From: an uncultured Bacteroides sp.
Lineage (GTDB): Bacteria > Bacteroidota > Bacteroidia > Bacteroidales > Bacteroidaceae
Assembly (NCBI GenBank): GCA_947646015.1
Contig: CANSEY010000002.1
Coordinates: forward strand, 62,001 to 126,000
DNA length: 64,000 bases
Direction: 5' to 3'
Part shown: one piece after another, positions 1-10,586 of the stretch
Position numbering within the stretch: the first letter of the stretch is position 1
Layout: each line of letters starts with the position of its first letter
Position numbers and translations under genes: made by a program
Notes under the pieces: model-generated
The model's input: only the letters and a program-made list of their open reading frames with translations
Database searches by the model: none
What the model was told of the DNA's origin: nothing

Positions 1-743
1 CCGCTATCGGCATACAACGTTCCGTCAGCCAATGTCAGTTGAACAGCCGGGAAGCTATTCAGAAATTCAGTCTGAGAACCGTCCTGACGGATCAGGTTCA
101 GTAATTCCTTTTCTGTCAGTGAAAAGTAAACGTACATCTGAGTGATGTCCGAGATCACAGTGAGAGGTGACGGGCTTGAAGCGCTTACCAAGCTACCTAC
201 ACGGTAAGGGATTGTTCCGGCTACACCGTCCGAAGGGCTTGTTACGCGTGTGTATGCCAGATTTTGGTTAGCGCTGATCAGCTGGGCTTCGGCAGATGCC
301 AATTGAGCTTTTGCAGATGCAAGTGTATTTTCAGCCATTTCCAGATCATAGTCGCTGATGATGTTTTTCTTGTTTAATTCACGTTTGTTTTTTACAGTGA
401 TTTCCTGAGTAGAAACATTCGCTTTAGCTGTGGCTACAGCGGCTTTTGCTGCACGGGCGGCAGATTCATACTGCACCGGATCGATGACGAACAGTACCTG
501 TCCTTTTTTGACCATAGATCCTTCATCAATATTCAGTTTAGTGATAAACCCGGAAACCTGCGGGCGGATTTCGATATCCTGTTTACCCTTGATTGTGGCC
601 GGATAGGAGCTTTTCAGATTGACAGTGGTGGGCTGCAATGTCTCTACTGCACATTCGGGAGTTCCTCCCATGTTGAAGCCCTTTTTGCCGCAACCCGACA
701 ACAAGGCTAAACAAAATGCAAACAAAACAATTTTACTTTTCAT
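1..743 (-). CDS. RND efflux periplasmic adaptor (membrane fusion protein), 3' end outside window
   Basis: This is the N-terminal part of an AcrA/MexA-type adaptor, which links an inner-membrane RND pump to a TolC-like outer-membrane channel. The gene runs off the left edge of the window, so about 247 residues are visible. It starts with a lipoprotein signal whose lipobox is LLSGC (Cys17). A biotinyl/lipoyl-like half (around GFITKLNIDEGSMVKKGQ) follows, then an alpha-helical hairpin rich in Ala, Lys and Gln, then the second lipoyl half and the start of the beta-barrel domain. The order matches the family. The pump and channel genes would lie further left and are not seen. The ATG at 741-743 is preceded by a good -7 box at 856-863. 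The substrate cannot be inferred. Confidence 0.9.
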   Translation of the reverse strand, partial: MKSKIVLFAFCLALLSGCGKKGFNMGGTPECAVETLQPTTVNLKSSYPATIKGKQDIEIRPQVSGFITKLNIDEGSMVKKGQVLFVIDPVQYESAARAAKAAVATAKANVSTQEITVKNKRELNKKNIISDYDLEMAENTLASAKAQLASAEAQLISANQNLAYTRVTSPSDGVAGTIPYRVGSLVSASSPSPLTVISDITQMYVYFSLTEKELLNLIRQDGSQTEFLNSFPAVQLTLADGTLYADS

Positions 744-855
744 ACCTTCTTTATATTCAATTTTTAATGATGTTCATTTTGTGGCAAAGTGGTTTATCGT
801 GATAACCTTATCAGGTATAGGTGAAAACTGATTACCCTTAATTAGTTTTCCGCGA

Positions 856-863
856 CAAAAGTA
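856..863 (-). promoter_or_regulatory. Bacteroides -7 box TACTTTTG for the efflux adaptor gene
   Basis: On the minus strand this reads TACTTTTG, a match to the Bacteroides sigma-ABfr -7 consensus TAnnTTTG. It lies about 112 bp before the adaptor start. No clear TTTG -33 element is visible at 19-21 bp upstream. Confidence 0.55.
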
Positions 864-992
864 CTCTTTATTTTCTATACCGTTGTTTTTTAATATCTGT
901 TTTTAACGATGTTTTTCTCTAATTAATATAGGTGTAAAGCTCAAAATTACTTCAGATGGGTGCGAAACAGGCGGGGGCAGAAAAAAGATGAT
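864..992. other. Intergenic gap with no gene seen
   Basis: This is the remainder of the 308-bp gap between the adaptor gene and the beta-galactosidase gene. Apart from the promoter and terminator listed separately, I see no open reading frame or structure that I can support. Confidence 0.5.
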
Positions 993-1028
993 AAAAAAAC
1001 AGTGATCCGGAAAATTCCGGACCACTGT
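993..1028 (-). terminator. Intrinsic terminator of the beta-galactosidase gene
   Basis: Arms 999-1012 and 1015-1028 form a 14-bp inverted repeat with one mismatch around TCCGGA. In the minus direction it is followed by seven T residues (A-run 993-999). It sits about 23 bp beyond the stop codon at 1052. Confidence 0.8.
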
Positions 1029-1051
1029 CCCTGTTGTCATGGAATCTTGTT

Positions 1052-4189
<3,138 letters not shown>

Positions 4190-4190
4190 T

Positions 4191-4198
4191 CAAAGATA
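4191..4198 (-). promoter_or_regulatory. -7 box TATCTTTG of the beta-galactosidase gene
   Basis: The minus strand reads TATCTTTG, an exact TAnnTTTG match, about 34 bp before the start at 4156. No good -33 TTTG was found at the usual spacing. Confidence 0.65.
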
Positions 4199-4273
4199 CG
4201 TTTTTTGTCTTGTCGGACAGAGTCTTTTTGGATAAATTAGTGTAAAGTATAGCATTAATTAATGGATAAGGCT

Positions 4274-4281
4274 TATTTTTG
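4274..4281 (+). promoter_or_regulatory. Possible -7 box TATTTTTG
   Basis: This is an exact TAnnTTTG match, but it lies only 4 nt before the preferred ATG at 4286. It would imply an almost leaderless mRNA, so it may be coincidental. Confidence 0.35.
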
Positions 4282-4285
4282 CAGC

Positions 4286-6181
4286 ATGTTAAAAGACAAT
4301 ATATATAGAAAAAAACGACTCATCCGTAGTCTGTTGGGAGTTGCTGCTCTGGTAGCTACCCTTTATTCTTGTGCCAGTATGGGACGTCCGGATGGGGGAC
4401 CTTTTGATGAAACTCCACCCCGCTTCATCGGCAGTACGCCGGCAGCAGGAGCCGTAAATACTAAAAAGTCAAAGATTGTCCTTGATTTCGATGAGTTTAT
4501 TAAACTTGAAAAGGCCAGTGAAAAGGTAGTGGTTTCGCCTCCCCAGTTGCAACAACCGGAGATTAAACCCGGAGGGAAGCGGATTACTGTAAACCTGCTC
4601 GACTCTTTGAAGCCCAATACCACCTATACAATCGATTTCTCGGATGCGATCGTCGATAACAACGAGGGCAATCCGCTCGGTAATTTTGCGTTTACATTCT
4701 CTACAGGGGCCTCTATCGATACAATGGAGGTATCGGGCACCTTGCTTGAAGCTTCTGATCTGGAACCCATTAAAGGTATGTTGGTGGGACTACATTCCAA
4801 CCTGAATGACTCGGCTTTTACCAAACTTCCTTTTGATCGTGTAGCTCGTACCGATAGTCGTGGACACTTCACGATTCGTGGGATTGCACCGGGCAAATAT
4901 CGTATTTTCGGTTTAATGGATGCCGATCAGAATTTCTTCTATAACCAAAAAGGTGAAGCGGTGGCTTTCAATGACTCGCTGATTATTCCCCGCTTCGAAG
5001 AGCGGATACGCCAGGATACTGCCTGGGTCGATTCACTGACCATCGATACGATTGTTGAGCAGAAATATACCTACTTCCTGCCCGATAATATTGTGCTTCG
5101 CTCATTTAAAAAGCCTTCTGTTTCACAATACCTGGTTAAGAGCGAACGCCTTACTCCGAATAAATTTTCTTTGTATTTTTCGGCTCCGGCAGATTCTTTG
5201 CCTGTGTTGAAAGGCTTGAATTTCGACGAGAAGGATGCTTTTGTGATAGAAAAGACATTCCGCAACGACACTATTCATTATTGGATACGCGACTCTTTGC
5301 TTTATCAGCAAGATACACTTACGTTGAGCCTGAACTATTTGTACACTGATACGTTAAATCAATTAGTTCCTCGTACGGATACGCTAAGGTTGGCCGCAAA
5401 GAAAGTGAAGAAAGAAGAGCCTAAAAAGAAAAAGAAGAAAGACGATGAGCCGGAACCGACTAAGTTCTTGTCGGTAAACACACACGCTCCTTCGTCTATG
5501 GACGTGTTCGATTATATCACCATGACTTTTGAAGAACCGGTAGCCCGCTTTGACAGTGCGGCTATTCATCTTCGCCAGAAAGTAGATACGATATGGACCG
5601 ACGTTCCTTTTGAGCTCGAACATGATTCGCTCGATGTGCGCCGCTATAACCTCTATTATGATTGGGAACCCGGAGGCGAGTATGAATTTGCCGTCGATTC
5701 CACAGCTTTTCATGGCATTTACGGGCTGTTTACCGATAAGATAAAGCAAGCCTTCAAGGTTCGTCAAATCGAAGAATACGGTAATGTGTTCCTCAACATA
5801 ACCGGAGCAGATTCTATCGCTTTTGTCGAACTGTTGGATAATCAGGATAAAGTTCTTCGCAGGCGTCCGGTGATTGACGGGAGAGCGGAGTTTTACTATC
5901 TGAATCCCGGCAAATACGGAGCCCGGTTGGTAAACGATACCAATGGCAACGGAGTGTGGGATGCCGGTGACTATGAGAAGGGTATACAGCCTGAGATGGT
6001 ATACTATTATCCGCATATTATTGAATTTAAAGCAAACTGGGATGCTACTCAGGACTGGAATGTGACAGCTGTGCCTCTGGATAAGCAAAAGCCGGACGAA
6101 CTTAAAAAACAGAAACCAGATGAAGATAAGAAGAAAAAGACCCGAGATAGTCAAAACGCAAACCGTAGCCGCCGCAATTAG
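4286..6181 (+). CDS. Ig-like domain lipoprotein (SbsA/Big_5-like)
   Basis: This is a predicted lipoprotein of about 631 residues. After a basic N terminus and hydrophobic stretch it has a lipobox-like TLYSC. An SbsA-type Ig-like domain follows immediately (DETPPRFIGSTPAAGA, then KPNTTYTIDFSDAIVDNNEGN), which is the Big_5 pattern. A carboxypeptidase-regulatory-like segment comes next (GHFTIRGIAPGKYRIFGLMD), then a Lys-rich linker (about KKVKKEEPKKKKKK) and a C-terminal part with GNGVWDAGDYEKG. Members are widespread in Bacteroidetes without a clear function; an envelope role is likely. I chose 4286 over the upstream in-frame ATG at 4262 because a possible -7 box (4274-4281) lies between them. 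The reading frame overlaps the next gene by 62 nt. Confidence 0.75.
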   Translation: MLKDNIYRKKRLIRSLLGVAALVATLYSCASMGRPDGGPFDETPPRFIGSTPAAGAVNTKKSKIVLDFDEFIKLEKASEKVVVSPPQLQQPEIKPGGKRITVNLLDSLKPNTTYTIDFSDAIVDNNEGNPLGNFAFTFSTGASIDTMEVSGTLLEASDLEPIKGMLVGLHSNLNDSAFTKLPFDRVARTDSRGHFTIRGIAPGKYRIFGLMDADQNFFYNQKGEAVAFNDSLIIPRFEERIRQDTAWVDSLTIDTIVEQKYTYFLPDNIVLRSFKKPSVSQYLVKSERLTPNKFSLYFSAPADSLPVLKGLNFDEKDAFVIEKTFRNDTIHYWIRDSLLYQQDTLTLSLNYLYTDTLNQLVPRTDTLRLAAKKVKKEEPKKKKKKDDEPEPTKFLSVNTHAPSSMDVFDYITMTFEEPVARFDSAAIHLRQKVDTIWTDVPFELEHDSLDVRRYNLYYDWEPGGEYEFAVDSTAFHGIYGLFTDKIKQAFKVRQIEEYGNVFLNITGADSIAFVELLDNQDKVLRRRPVIDGRAEFYYLNPGKYGARLVNDTNGNGVWDAGDYEKGIQPEMVYYYPHIIEFKANWDATQDWNVTAVPLDKQKPDELKKQKPDEDKKKKTRDSQNANRSRRN

Positions 6182-6998
6182 GCGGAAAGAGTGGATATGT
6201 CTTATTATCGCCCTGCTTTTTGCTTTCCCATCATCGGGCAATGCCCAGTGTGAAGCAAAGAACGATGCGTTTAAGTCCGGTGAGCACGTCATGTACGAAC
6301 TTTATTTCAACTGGAAATTCATTTGGAAGAAAGTGGGACTTGCCAGCCTTACTACTAACTCGACGACTTATCACTCCGAGCCGGCCTATCGGGTCAATTT
6401 ATTGGCCATTAGCAGTAAAGAGGCCGACTTCTTCTTTAAGATGCGGGATACGCTGACAAGCGTCATGACTGAAAAGCTGGAACCCCGCTATTTTCGGAAG
6501 GGAGCCGAAGAAGGAAAACGTTATACCGTCGATGAAGCCCGTTTCTCGTTTCGGGAGGGCATGTGTTATGTCAATCAAAAACGGGTGCGTAAAGACGGGA
6601 GTATCACCGAGACGGAGCAAAGTGACAATCGTTGTATCTATGATATGCTTACTATTCTGGCGCAGGCCCGTTCGTTCGATCCAAAGGAATATACCATCGG
6701 TCAACGTATCCAGTTCCCGATGGCGACGGGGCGTAGAGTAGAAGAACAGACCCTGATTTACCGGGGAATTAAGAAGATTACTGCCGAGAACGATACTACC
6801 TATCGCTGCCTGATATTCTCACTCGTGGAATATAATAAAAAGGGAAAGGAGAAAGAGGTCATAACGTTCTATGTGACGGACGACCGGAATCACCTTCCGG
6901 TACGTCTGGATATGCACCTTAACTTTGGTTCGGCCAAGGCATTCCTGAAGAGTGTCAGTGGTTACCGACATCCTCAGACTTCTATTGTCACAAAGTGA
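6120..6998 (+). CDS. DUF3108 family exported protein
   Basis: This 292-residue protein has a long N region, then a hydrophobic core (about residues 26-41, WICLIIALLFAFPS) ending in GNAQ, a plausible Sec signal. The mature part looks like DUF3108: FKSGEHVMYELYFNWKFIWKKVG near the start, the middle segment RYTVDEARFSF, and a beta-rich C terminus with YVTDDRNHLPVRLDMHLNFGSAKA. The family's function is unknown; these proteins are periplasmic and often conserved near envelope genes. The only in-frame ATG before the signal is at 6120, inside the previous gene, so the two overlap by 62 nt and are probably translationally coupled. The 3' end overlaps the convergent thioesterase gene by 11 nt. Confidence 0.75.
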   Translation: MKIRRKRPEIVKTQTVAAAIRRKEWICLIIALLFAFPSSGNAQCEAKNDAFKSGEHVMYELYFNWKFIWKKVGLASLTTNSTTYHSEPAYRVNLLAISSKEADFFFKMRDTLTSVMTEKLEPRYFRKGAEEGKRYTVDEARFSFREGMCYVNQKRVRKDGSITETEQSDNRCIYDMLTILAQARSFDPKEYTIGQRIQFPMATGRRVEEQTLIYRGIKKITAENDTTYRCLIFSLVEYNKKGKEKEVITFYVTDDRNHLPVRLDMHLNFGSAKAFLKSVSGYRHPQTSIVTK

Positions 6999-7392
6999 AC
7001 GGAACTTCGTCTTTTTTGCGGAATACGCTCGACTCGAAGGTAGCTATCAGTCTGCCTTCCTGATCGGTTACATCTATCTGATAATAACCTGTGCTGCGTC
7101 CGGTATAGCGTTCGCGTGCTTCGGCATAGAGTGTGTCTCCGGGGCCGCTGGCGCGCAAGAAAGTGATATTGGAAGAGAGCGAAAAGGCCAATGTGCCATG
7201 TGAGTTAGCTGCTGCCGCAAGTGCCAGATCGGCTAAAGTAAAGATGGCGCCTCCCTGTGTCCGTTGTCCCGCATTCAGATGTTCGGGTTTTATTTCCAGT
7301 TTTGCTTTGCTGTATCCTTCTCGTATCTCGATCAGCTCTACACCCGCATTGGTGGCAAACAGGTCGTTTTTGAAAAATTCTTGTGCTGTCAT
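6988..7392 (-). CDS. PaaI-type hotdog-fold thioesterase
   Basis: This 134-residue single-domain protein has the typical length for hotdog thioesterases that hydrolyse acyl-CoA thioesters. The signature LNAGQRTQGGAIFTLADLALA (about 39-59) contains the GG-x4-LAD motif, with Asp55 as the likely catalytic acid. The fold's final strands are seen in SLSSNITFLRASGPGDTL and YQIDVTDQEGRLIA. PaaI relatives act on phenylacetyl-CoA pathway intermediates, but no paa gene is present, so the substrate is unknown. It lies downstream of cysS on the same strand, with a 110-bp gap that holds a large hairpin. Its 3' end overlaps the DUF3108 gene by 11 nt in the opposite orientation. Confidence 0.85.
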   Translation of the reverse strand: MTAQEFFKNDLFATNAGVELIEIREGYSKAKLEIKPEHLNAGQRTQGGAIFTLADLALAAAANSHGTLAFSLSSNITFLRASGPGDTLYAEARERYTGRSTGYYQIDVTDQEGRLIATFESSVFRKKDEVPFTL

Positions 7393-7415
7393 TTTTATAT
7401 CTGTTCTGAATTAGC

Positions 7416-7471
7416 CACAGAGGACGCGGAGCATACAAAGCTATTACTTTGTTCCCTCCGCATCCTCTGTG
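7416..7471. repeat. Large intergenic hairpin built on a CACAGAGGA repeat phrase
   Basis: Arms 7416-7431 and 7456-7471 form a 16-bp inverted repeat with one mismatch. Inside it, ACAAAG and CTTTGT add a second stem. There is no T-run on the minus side, so it is not a typical terminator. It resembles dispersed intergenic palindromes of Bacteroides. Confidence 0.7.
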
Positions 7472-7502
7472 ATGTTTTCTAAATACAACTTTCTGAAGTT
7501 TT

Positions 7503-8978
7503 TTATTTACTCAGTTTCCACTCAAATCCGTCCTTAGTATCTTTAATTTCGAATCCCAATGCAGTCAGTTCGTTACGGATCAAGTCACTGGTTGCCCAGT
7601 CTTTGTTGGCTTTTGCCTTCACACGTTGTTCCAGCAACATATCGACCACTTTTCCATAAGCGGCTTCACGTCCGTCCGACGAACCGATTTCTTCTTTCAG
7701 ACCCAGGATATCGAAGCAGAATGTATGGAATACTTCTTTCAGGTCTTTCAGGTCATCGGCAGAAATGGTGTTGTTGCCGGCAATGATATTATTGATCATC
7801 TTGGCTCCGTCAAAGAGATGTGAAATCACAATCGGAGTATTCAGGTCATCGTTCATTGCTTCAAAACACTTCGTGCGCAAGCTTTTTACATCGACGTTCG
7901 AAGTAGCTGCGGGAGTGATTTTTTCCAGACTGTCTACTGCTTCCATCAGTCGGCTCAGTCCCTTTTCTGCTGCTTGCAAGGCTTCGTTGCTGAAATCCAC
8001 CGGACTGCGGTAGTGTGCCTGTAAGATAAAGAAGCGTATGGTCATCGGGCTGTAAGCCTGAGTCAGCAATTTGTGCGAGCCGCTGAAGAATTCATCCAGC
8101 GTGATGAAGTTTCCGAGACTCTTGCCCATCTTGGTGCCGTTGATGGTGATCATGTTGTTGTGCATCCAGTAGTGAACCATATCGTCACCCTGTGAAGCTA
8201 CCGACTGTGCGATTTCGCATTCGTGGTGCGGGAAGATCAGATCCATGCCTCCTCCGTGAATGTCGAAGTGTTCGCCCAGATACTTACGTCCCATAGCCGT
8301 ACACTCGGCATGCCAGCCGGGGAAACCGTCACCCCATGGTGAAGGCCAGCGCATGATATGTTCCGGTTGTGCCCGTTTCCAAAGAGCAAAGTCGGCAGGA
8401 TTATGTTTTTCTTCCTGGCCGTCCAGCTCGCGGGTTGTATTCAGTACATCGTCCAGGTTACGTCCCGAGAGTTTGCCATAATGGTGGTCTTTATTGTATT
8501 TGGCTACATCGAAATATACCGAACCCTGACTTTCGTATGCATAGCCGGCATCCAGAATCTTTTTTACCAGTTCGATCTGTTCGATGATATGTCCCGAGGC
8601 ATGTGGCTCAATGCTGGGGGGAAGTACGTTCAGTGCCTCCATGGCTTTATGATACCGGTTCAGGTAGTATTGCACTACTTCCATGGGTTCCAATTGTTCC
8701 AGACGGGCTTTCTTGGCAATCTTATCTTCGCCTTCATCTGCGTCATGTTCCAGGTGGCCTACGTCGGTAATGTTACGCACGTATCGCACTTTATAACCCA
8801 ACCGGGTGAGATAACGGAAGAGTACGTCGAACGTGATGGCCGGACGGGCATGTCCCAGATGTGCATCGCCATATACCGTCGGTCCGCAGACATACATGCC
8901 CACATGTGGAGCGTGCAAAGGCACAAACAGCTCTTTTTTTCTATCTAAAGTGTTGTAAATCGTCAGTTGATGTTCCAT
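7503..8978 (-). CDS. cysS: Cysteinyl-tRNA synthetase
   Basis: This 491-residue class I synthetase charges tRNA-Cys with cysteine in the cytoplasm. Near the N terminus are the zinc-ligand Cys31 and the HIGH-like HLGH (40-43) within [16 protein letters not shown]. The further zinc-site motifs [10 protein letters not shown] and [10 protein letters not shown] follow. The KMSKS loop appears as KMGKSLGN. The C-terminal helical and DALR-type region ends in GFEWKLSK. Length and motif order are standard. The gene has its own -7 box 30 bp before the ATG. The upstream gap to the HAD gene is unusually rich in repeats. Confidence 0.97.
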   Translation of the reverse strand: MEHQLTIYNTLDRKKELFVPLHAPHVGMYVCGPTVYGDAHLGHARPAITFDVLFRYLTRLGYKVRYVRNITDVGHLEHDADEGEDKIAKKARLEQLEPMEVVQYYLNRYHKAMEALNVLPPSIEPHASGHIIEQIELVKKILDAGYAYESQGSVYFDVAKYNKDHHYGKLSGRNLDDVLNTTRELDGQEEKHNPADFALWKRAQPEHIMRWPSPWGDGFPGWHAECTAMGRKYLGEHFDIHGGGMDLIFPHHECEIAQSVASQGDDMVHYWMHNNMITINGTKMGKSLGNFITLDEFFSGSHKLLTQAYSPMTIRFFILQAHYRSPVDFSNEALQAAEKGLSRLMEAVDSLEKITPAATSNVDVKSLRTKCFEAMNDDLNTPIVISHLFDGAKMINNIIAGNNTISADDLKDLKEVFHTFCFDILGLKEEIGSSDGREAAYGKVVDMLLEQRVKAKANKDWATSDLIRNELTALGFEIKDTKDGFEWKLSK

Positions 8979-9008
8979 AACGTTTGAGATTTATTCTGTT
9001 TTAAACCA

Positions 9009-9016
9009 CAAAGTTA
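9009..9016 (-). promoter_or_regulatory. -7 box TAACTTTG of cysS
   Basis: This is an exact TAnnTTTG match on the minus strand, 30 bp before the cysS ATG at 8978. Confidence 0.65.
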
Positions 9017-9116
9017 GAATAAATAATTTGAATTGGGACGTGTTCTGCCGGATTATTCTCTGTAAGTATATGTGTCTGATGTAAGATCGGGCCACTCATA
9101 CGAAAAATGCATTCCG

Positions 9117-9232
9117 ATCTTCCATCTTCCACCTTTTTCTGTTTACTTATCTAATTATCAACGAAATGAATGGGTGGAAGATAGCGTTTTCAAGCCGTTT
9201 ATCTTCCACCTTTATCTTCCATCTTCCACCCA
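9117..9232. repeat. Cluster of ATCTTCCA-type direct and inverted repeats
   Basis: The phrase ATCTTCCATCTTCCACC occurs at 9117-9133 and 9214-9230. Its complement TGGGTGGAAGAT lies at 9171-9182 and pairs perfectly with 9221-9232 (12 bp). A third partial copy is at 9200-9210. The block is in the 554-bp gap between the HAD gene end (9533) and cysS start (8978). No gene is seen in that gap. Confidence 0.75.
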
Positions 9233-9345
9233 CTGTTTTTGATGGATAAGGTATTGATCTGTAATTGTATATAGCGTATTATCTATCTGTTTATGCCGTT
9301 TAAAGCATTTCCTTTTCCTTAGTATCTTTAGTGAAAATGGTCCGG

Positions 9346-9449
9346 ACTTTATCTCGTCCCGCATGCCCGGGCCCATAAGCCCGCATACCTGTGCCCATGA
9401 GCCTGTATACCCGGGCCCACCGGCTCGGGTATACGGGCTGAGATAAGTT
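9346..9449. repeat. GC-rich interspersed palindrome, copy A
   Basis: A GC-rich island in AT-rich surroundings is framed by imperfect outer arms (9346-9360 and 9435-9449, ACTTTATCTC versus GAGATAAGTT). Inside, GTATACCCG (9405-9413) pairs with CGGGTATAC (9426-9434). The phrase CATAAGCCCGCATA recurs in the element at 45862-45922, about 36 kb away. It has no open reading frame. Confidence 0.75.
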
Positions 9450-9532
9450 TAGTATGATGAATGATAATATACTTATATATAACGCGTTAATATCATGGAG
9501 AAATCAACTTGCTTTCTTATTAATTTCTGTGT

Positions 9533-10369
9533 TTAAGCTGTTGTCTCCCCCTTCTCGGGTGCTTTTGTAAAGAACTTGTTTACGACCGCAGCTACACCGT
9601 CCTCCTCGTTGCTAAGGGTAATGTAGTCGGCGGCTTTCTTTACCGGTTCCTGTGCATTGCCCATGGCTACACCCAATCCGGCAAATTGAATCATTGAAAG
9701 ATCGTTGTAGCCGTCGCCTACAGCCACTATCTCTTCCCGGTTCATGTTCAGCTTGTTAAGTAAGACAGATAAAGATTGTGCCTTGTCTATTCCCTGTGGT
9801 ACCAGTTCGAGGAAGAAGGGCTCCGAGCGGTAAACACTCAGTTGACCTTGCAGTTCTACCGAAAGTTCGGCTTCAATGGGAATCAGACGATGTGGCTCAC
9901 CCACAATCAAGCACTTAGGAAGCGGCAGACGGATATCTTTCAGAAAATCCTTGGAAGGATATATCTGCATTTTATTGAGGAAAGCCTCTTTCCGGACATA
10001 CACGTCATCGGGATATTCAGTGATGATATATTGCCGGTCGTAAGTCAGGATAGGGAGTTGGTTGCGTGTGGCGCATTCGTATAGCCGAGGTATCACTTCG
10101 TCCGGCAATACATTGGCATAAACGATCTCTCCGGTACTCCAGTCGATAATTTCTCCGCCGTTATAGGAGAGGATAAATCCGCCGAACTCCTTCATGCGCA
10201 GTTCGTCGGCCAAGGGTGCAATGCCGAAGGTAGGACGTCCCGATGCAAGTATCAGTTTCACACCCTGTTGCTGTACACGTATCAGTGCTTCTCGGTTGCG
10301 TGGAGTTATCTCTTTTTTAGCGTTGGTCAGTGTTCCGTCCAAGTCGAGTACGAGGAGTTTGTATTTCAT
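9533..10369 (-). CDS. Cof-type HAD hydrolase (sugar-phosphatase-like)
   Basis: This cytoplasmic phosphatase of 278 residues belongs to the Cof/IIB HAD subfamily, which typically dephosphorylates sugar phosphates or similar metabolites. Motif I is LLVLDLDGTLTN at residues 5-16, with Asp9 and Asp11. Motif II (ILASGRP) follows, then the cap domain, and motif IV VAVGDGYNDLSMIQFAG near the C terminus. An upstream in-frame ATG at 10429 would add 20 residues before the conserved start. I reject it because a clean -7 box (10399-10406) lies downstream of it and because family members begin at MKYKLLVLDLDG. The substrate is unknown. Confidence 0.9.
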   Translation of the reverse strand: MKYKLLVLDLDGTLTNAKKEITPRNREALIRVQQQGVKLILASGRPTFGIAPLADELRMKEFGGFILSYNGGEIIDWSTGEIVYANVLPDEVIPRLYECATRNQLPILTYDRQYIITEYPDDVYVRKEAFLNKMQIYPSKDFLKDIRLPLPKCLIVGEPHRLIPIEAELSVELQGQLSVYRSEPFFLELVPQGIDKAQSLSVLLNKLNMNREEIVAVGDGYNDLSMIQFAGLGVAMGNAQEPVKKAADYITLSNEEDGVAAVVNKFFTKAPEKGETTA

Positions 10370-10398
10370 CAGTCGCTTTTGTTTGGGTTTTGAGGGTG

Positions 10399-10406
10399 CA
10401 AAGGTA
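10399..10406 (-). promoter_or_regulatory. -7 box TACCTTTG of the HAD hydrolase gene
   Basis: This is an exact TAnnTTTG match on the minus strand, 30 bp before the ATG at 10369. It decides the start codon, since the longer reading frame begins upstream of it. Confidence 0.65.
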
Positions 10407-10586
10407 GTGGTTTTGGGTATATCACCCAAACAGGATGCGAGTAAATAAAGAATGAATGATACGTAGTCTGTTTGATGCGCTTTGATACGTTTATGCTATT
10501 GGGGAATTTATTGTCTTGAAATTTTTCTTTATTTTCTTTAAAATCAGAAATAAATACACGATATTTGTATAAATAGAGAATTAGAT

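Noticed and set aside
4262-4285. Earlier ATG for the Ig-like lipoprotein
   Set aside because: It lies upstream of a possible -7 box and adds residues (MDKAYFCS) before the typical basic start of the lipoprotein signal.
10370-10429. Longer N terminus of the HAD hydrolase
   Set aside because: The extra codons lie upstream of a clean -7 box at 10399-10406, and the family begins right at MKYKLLVLDLDG.
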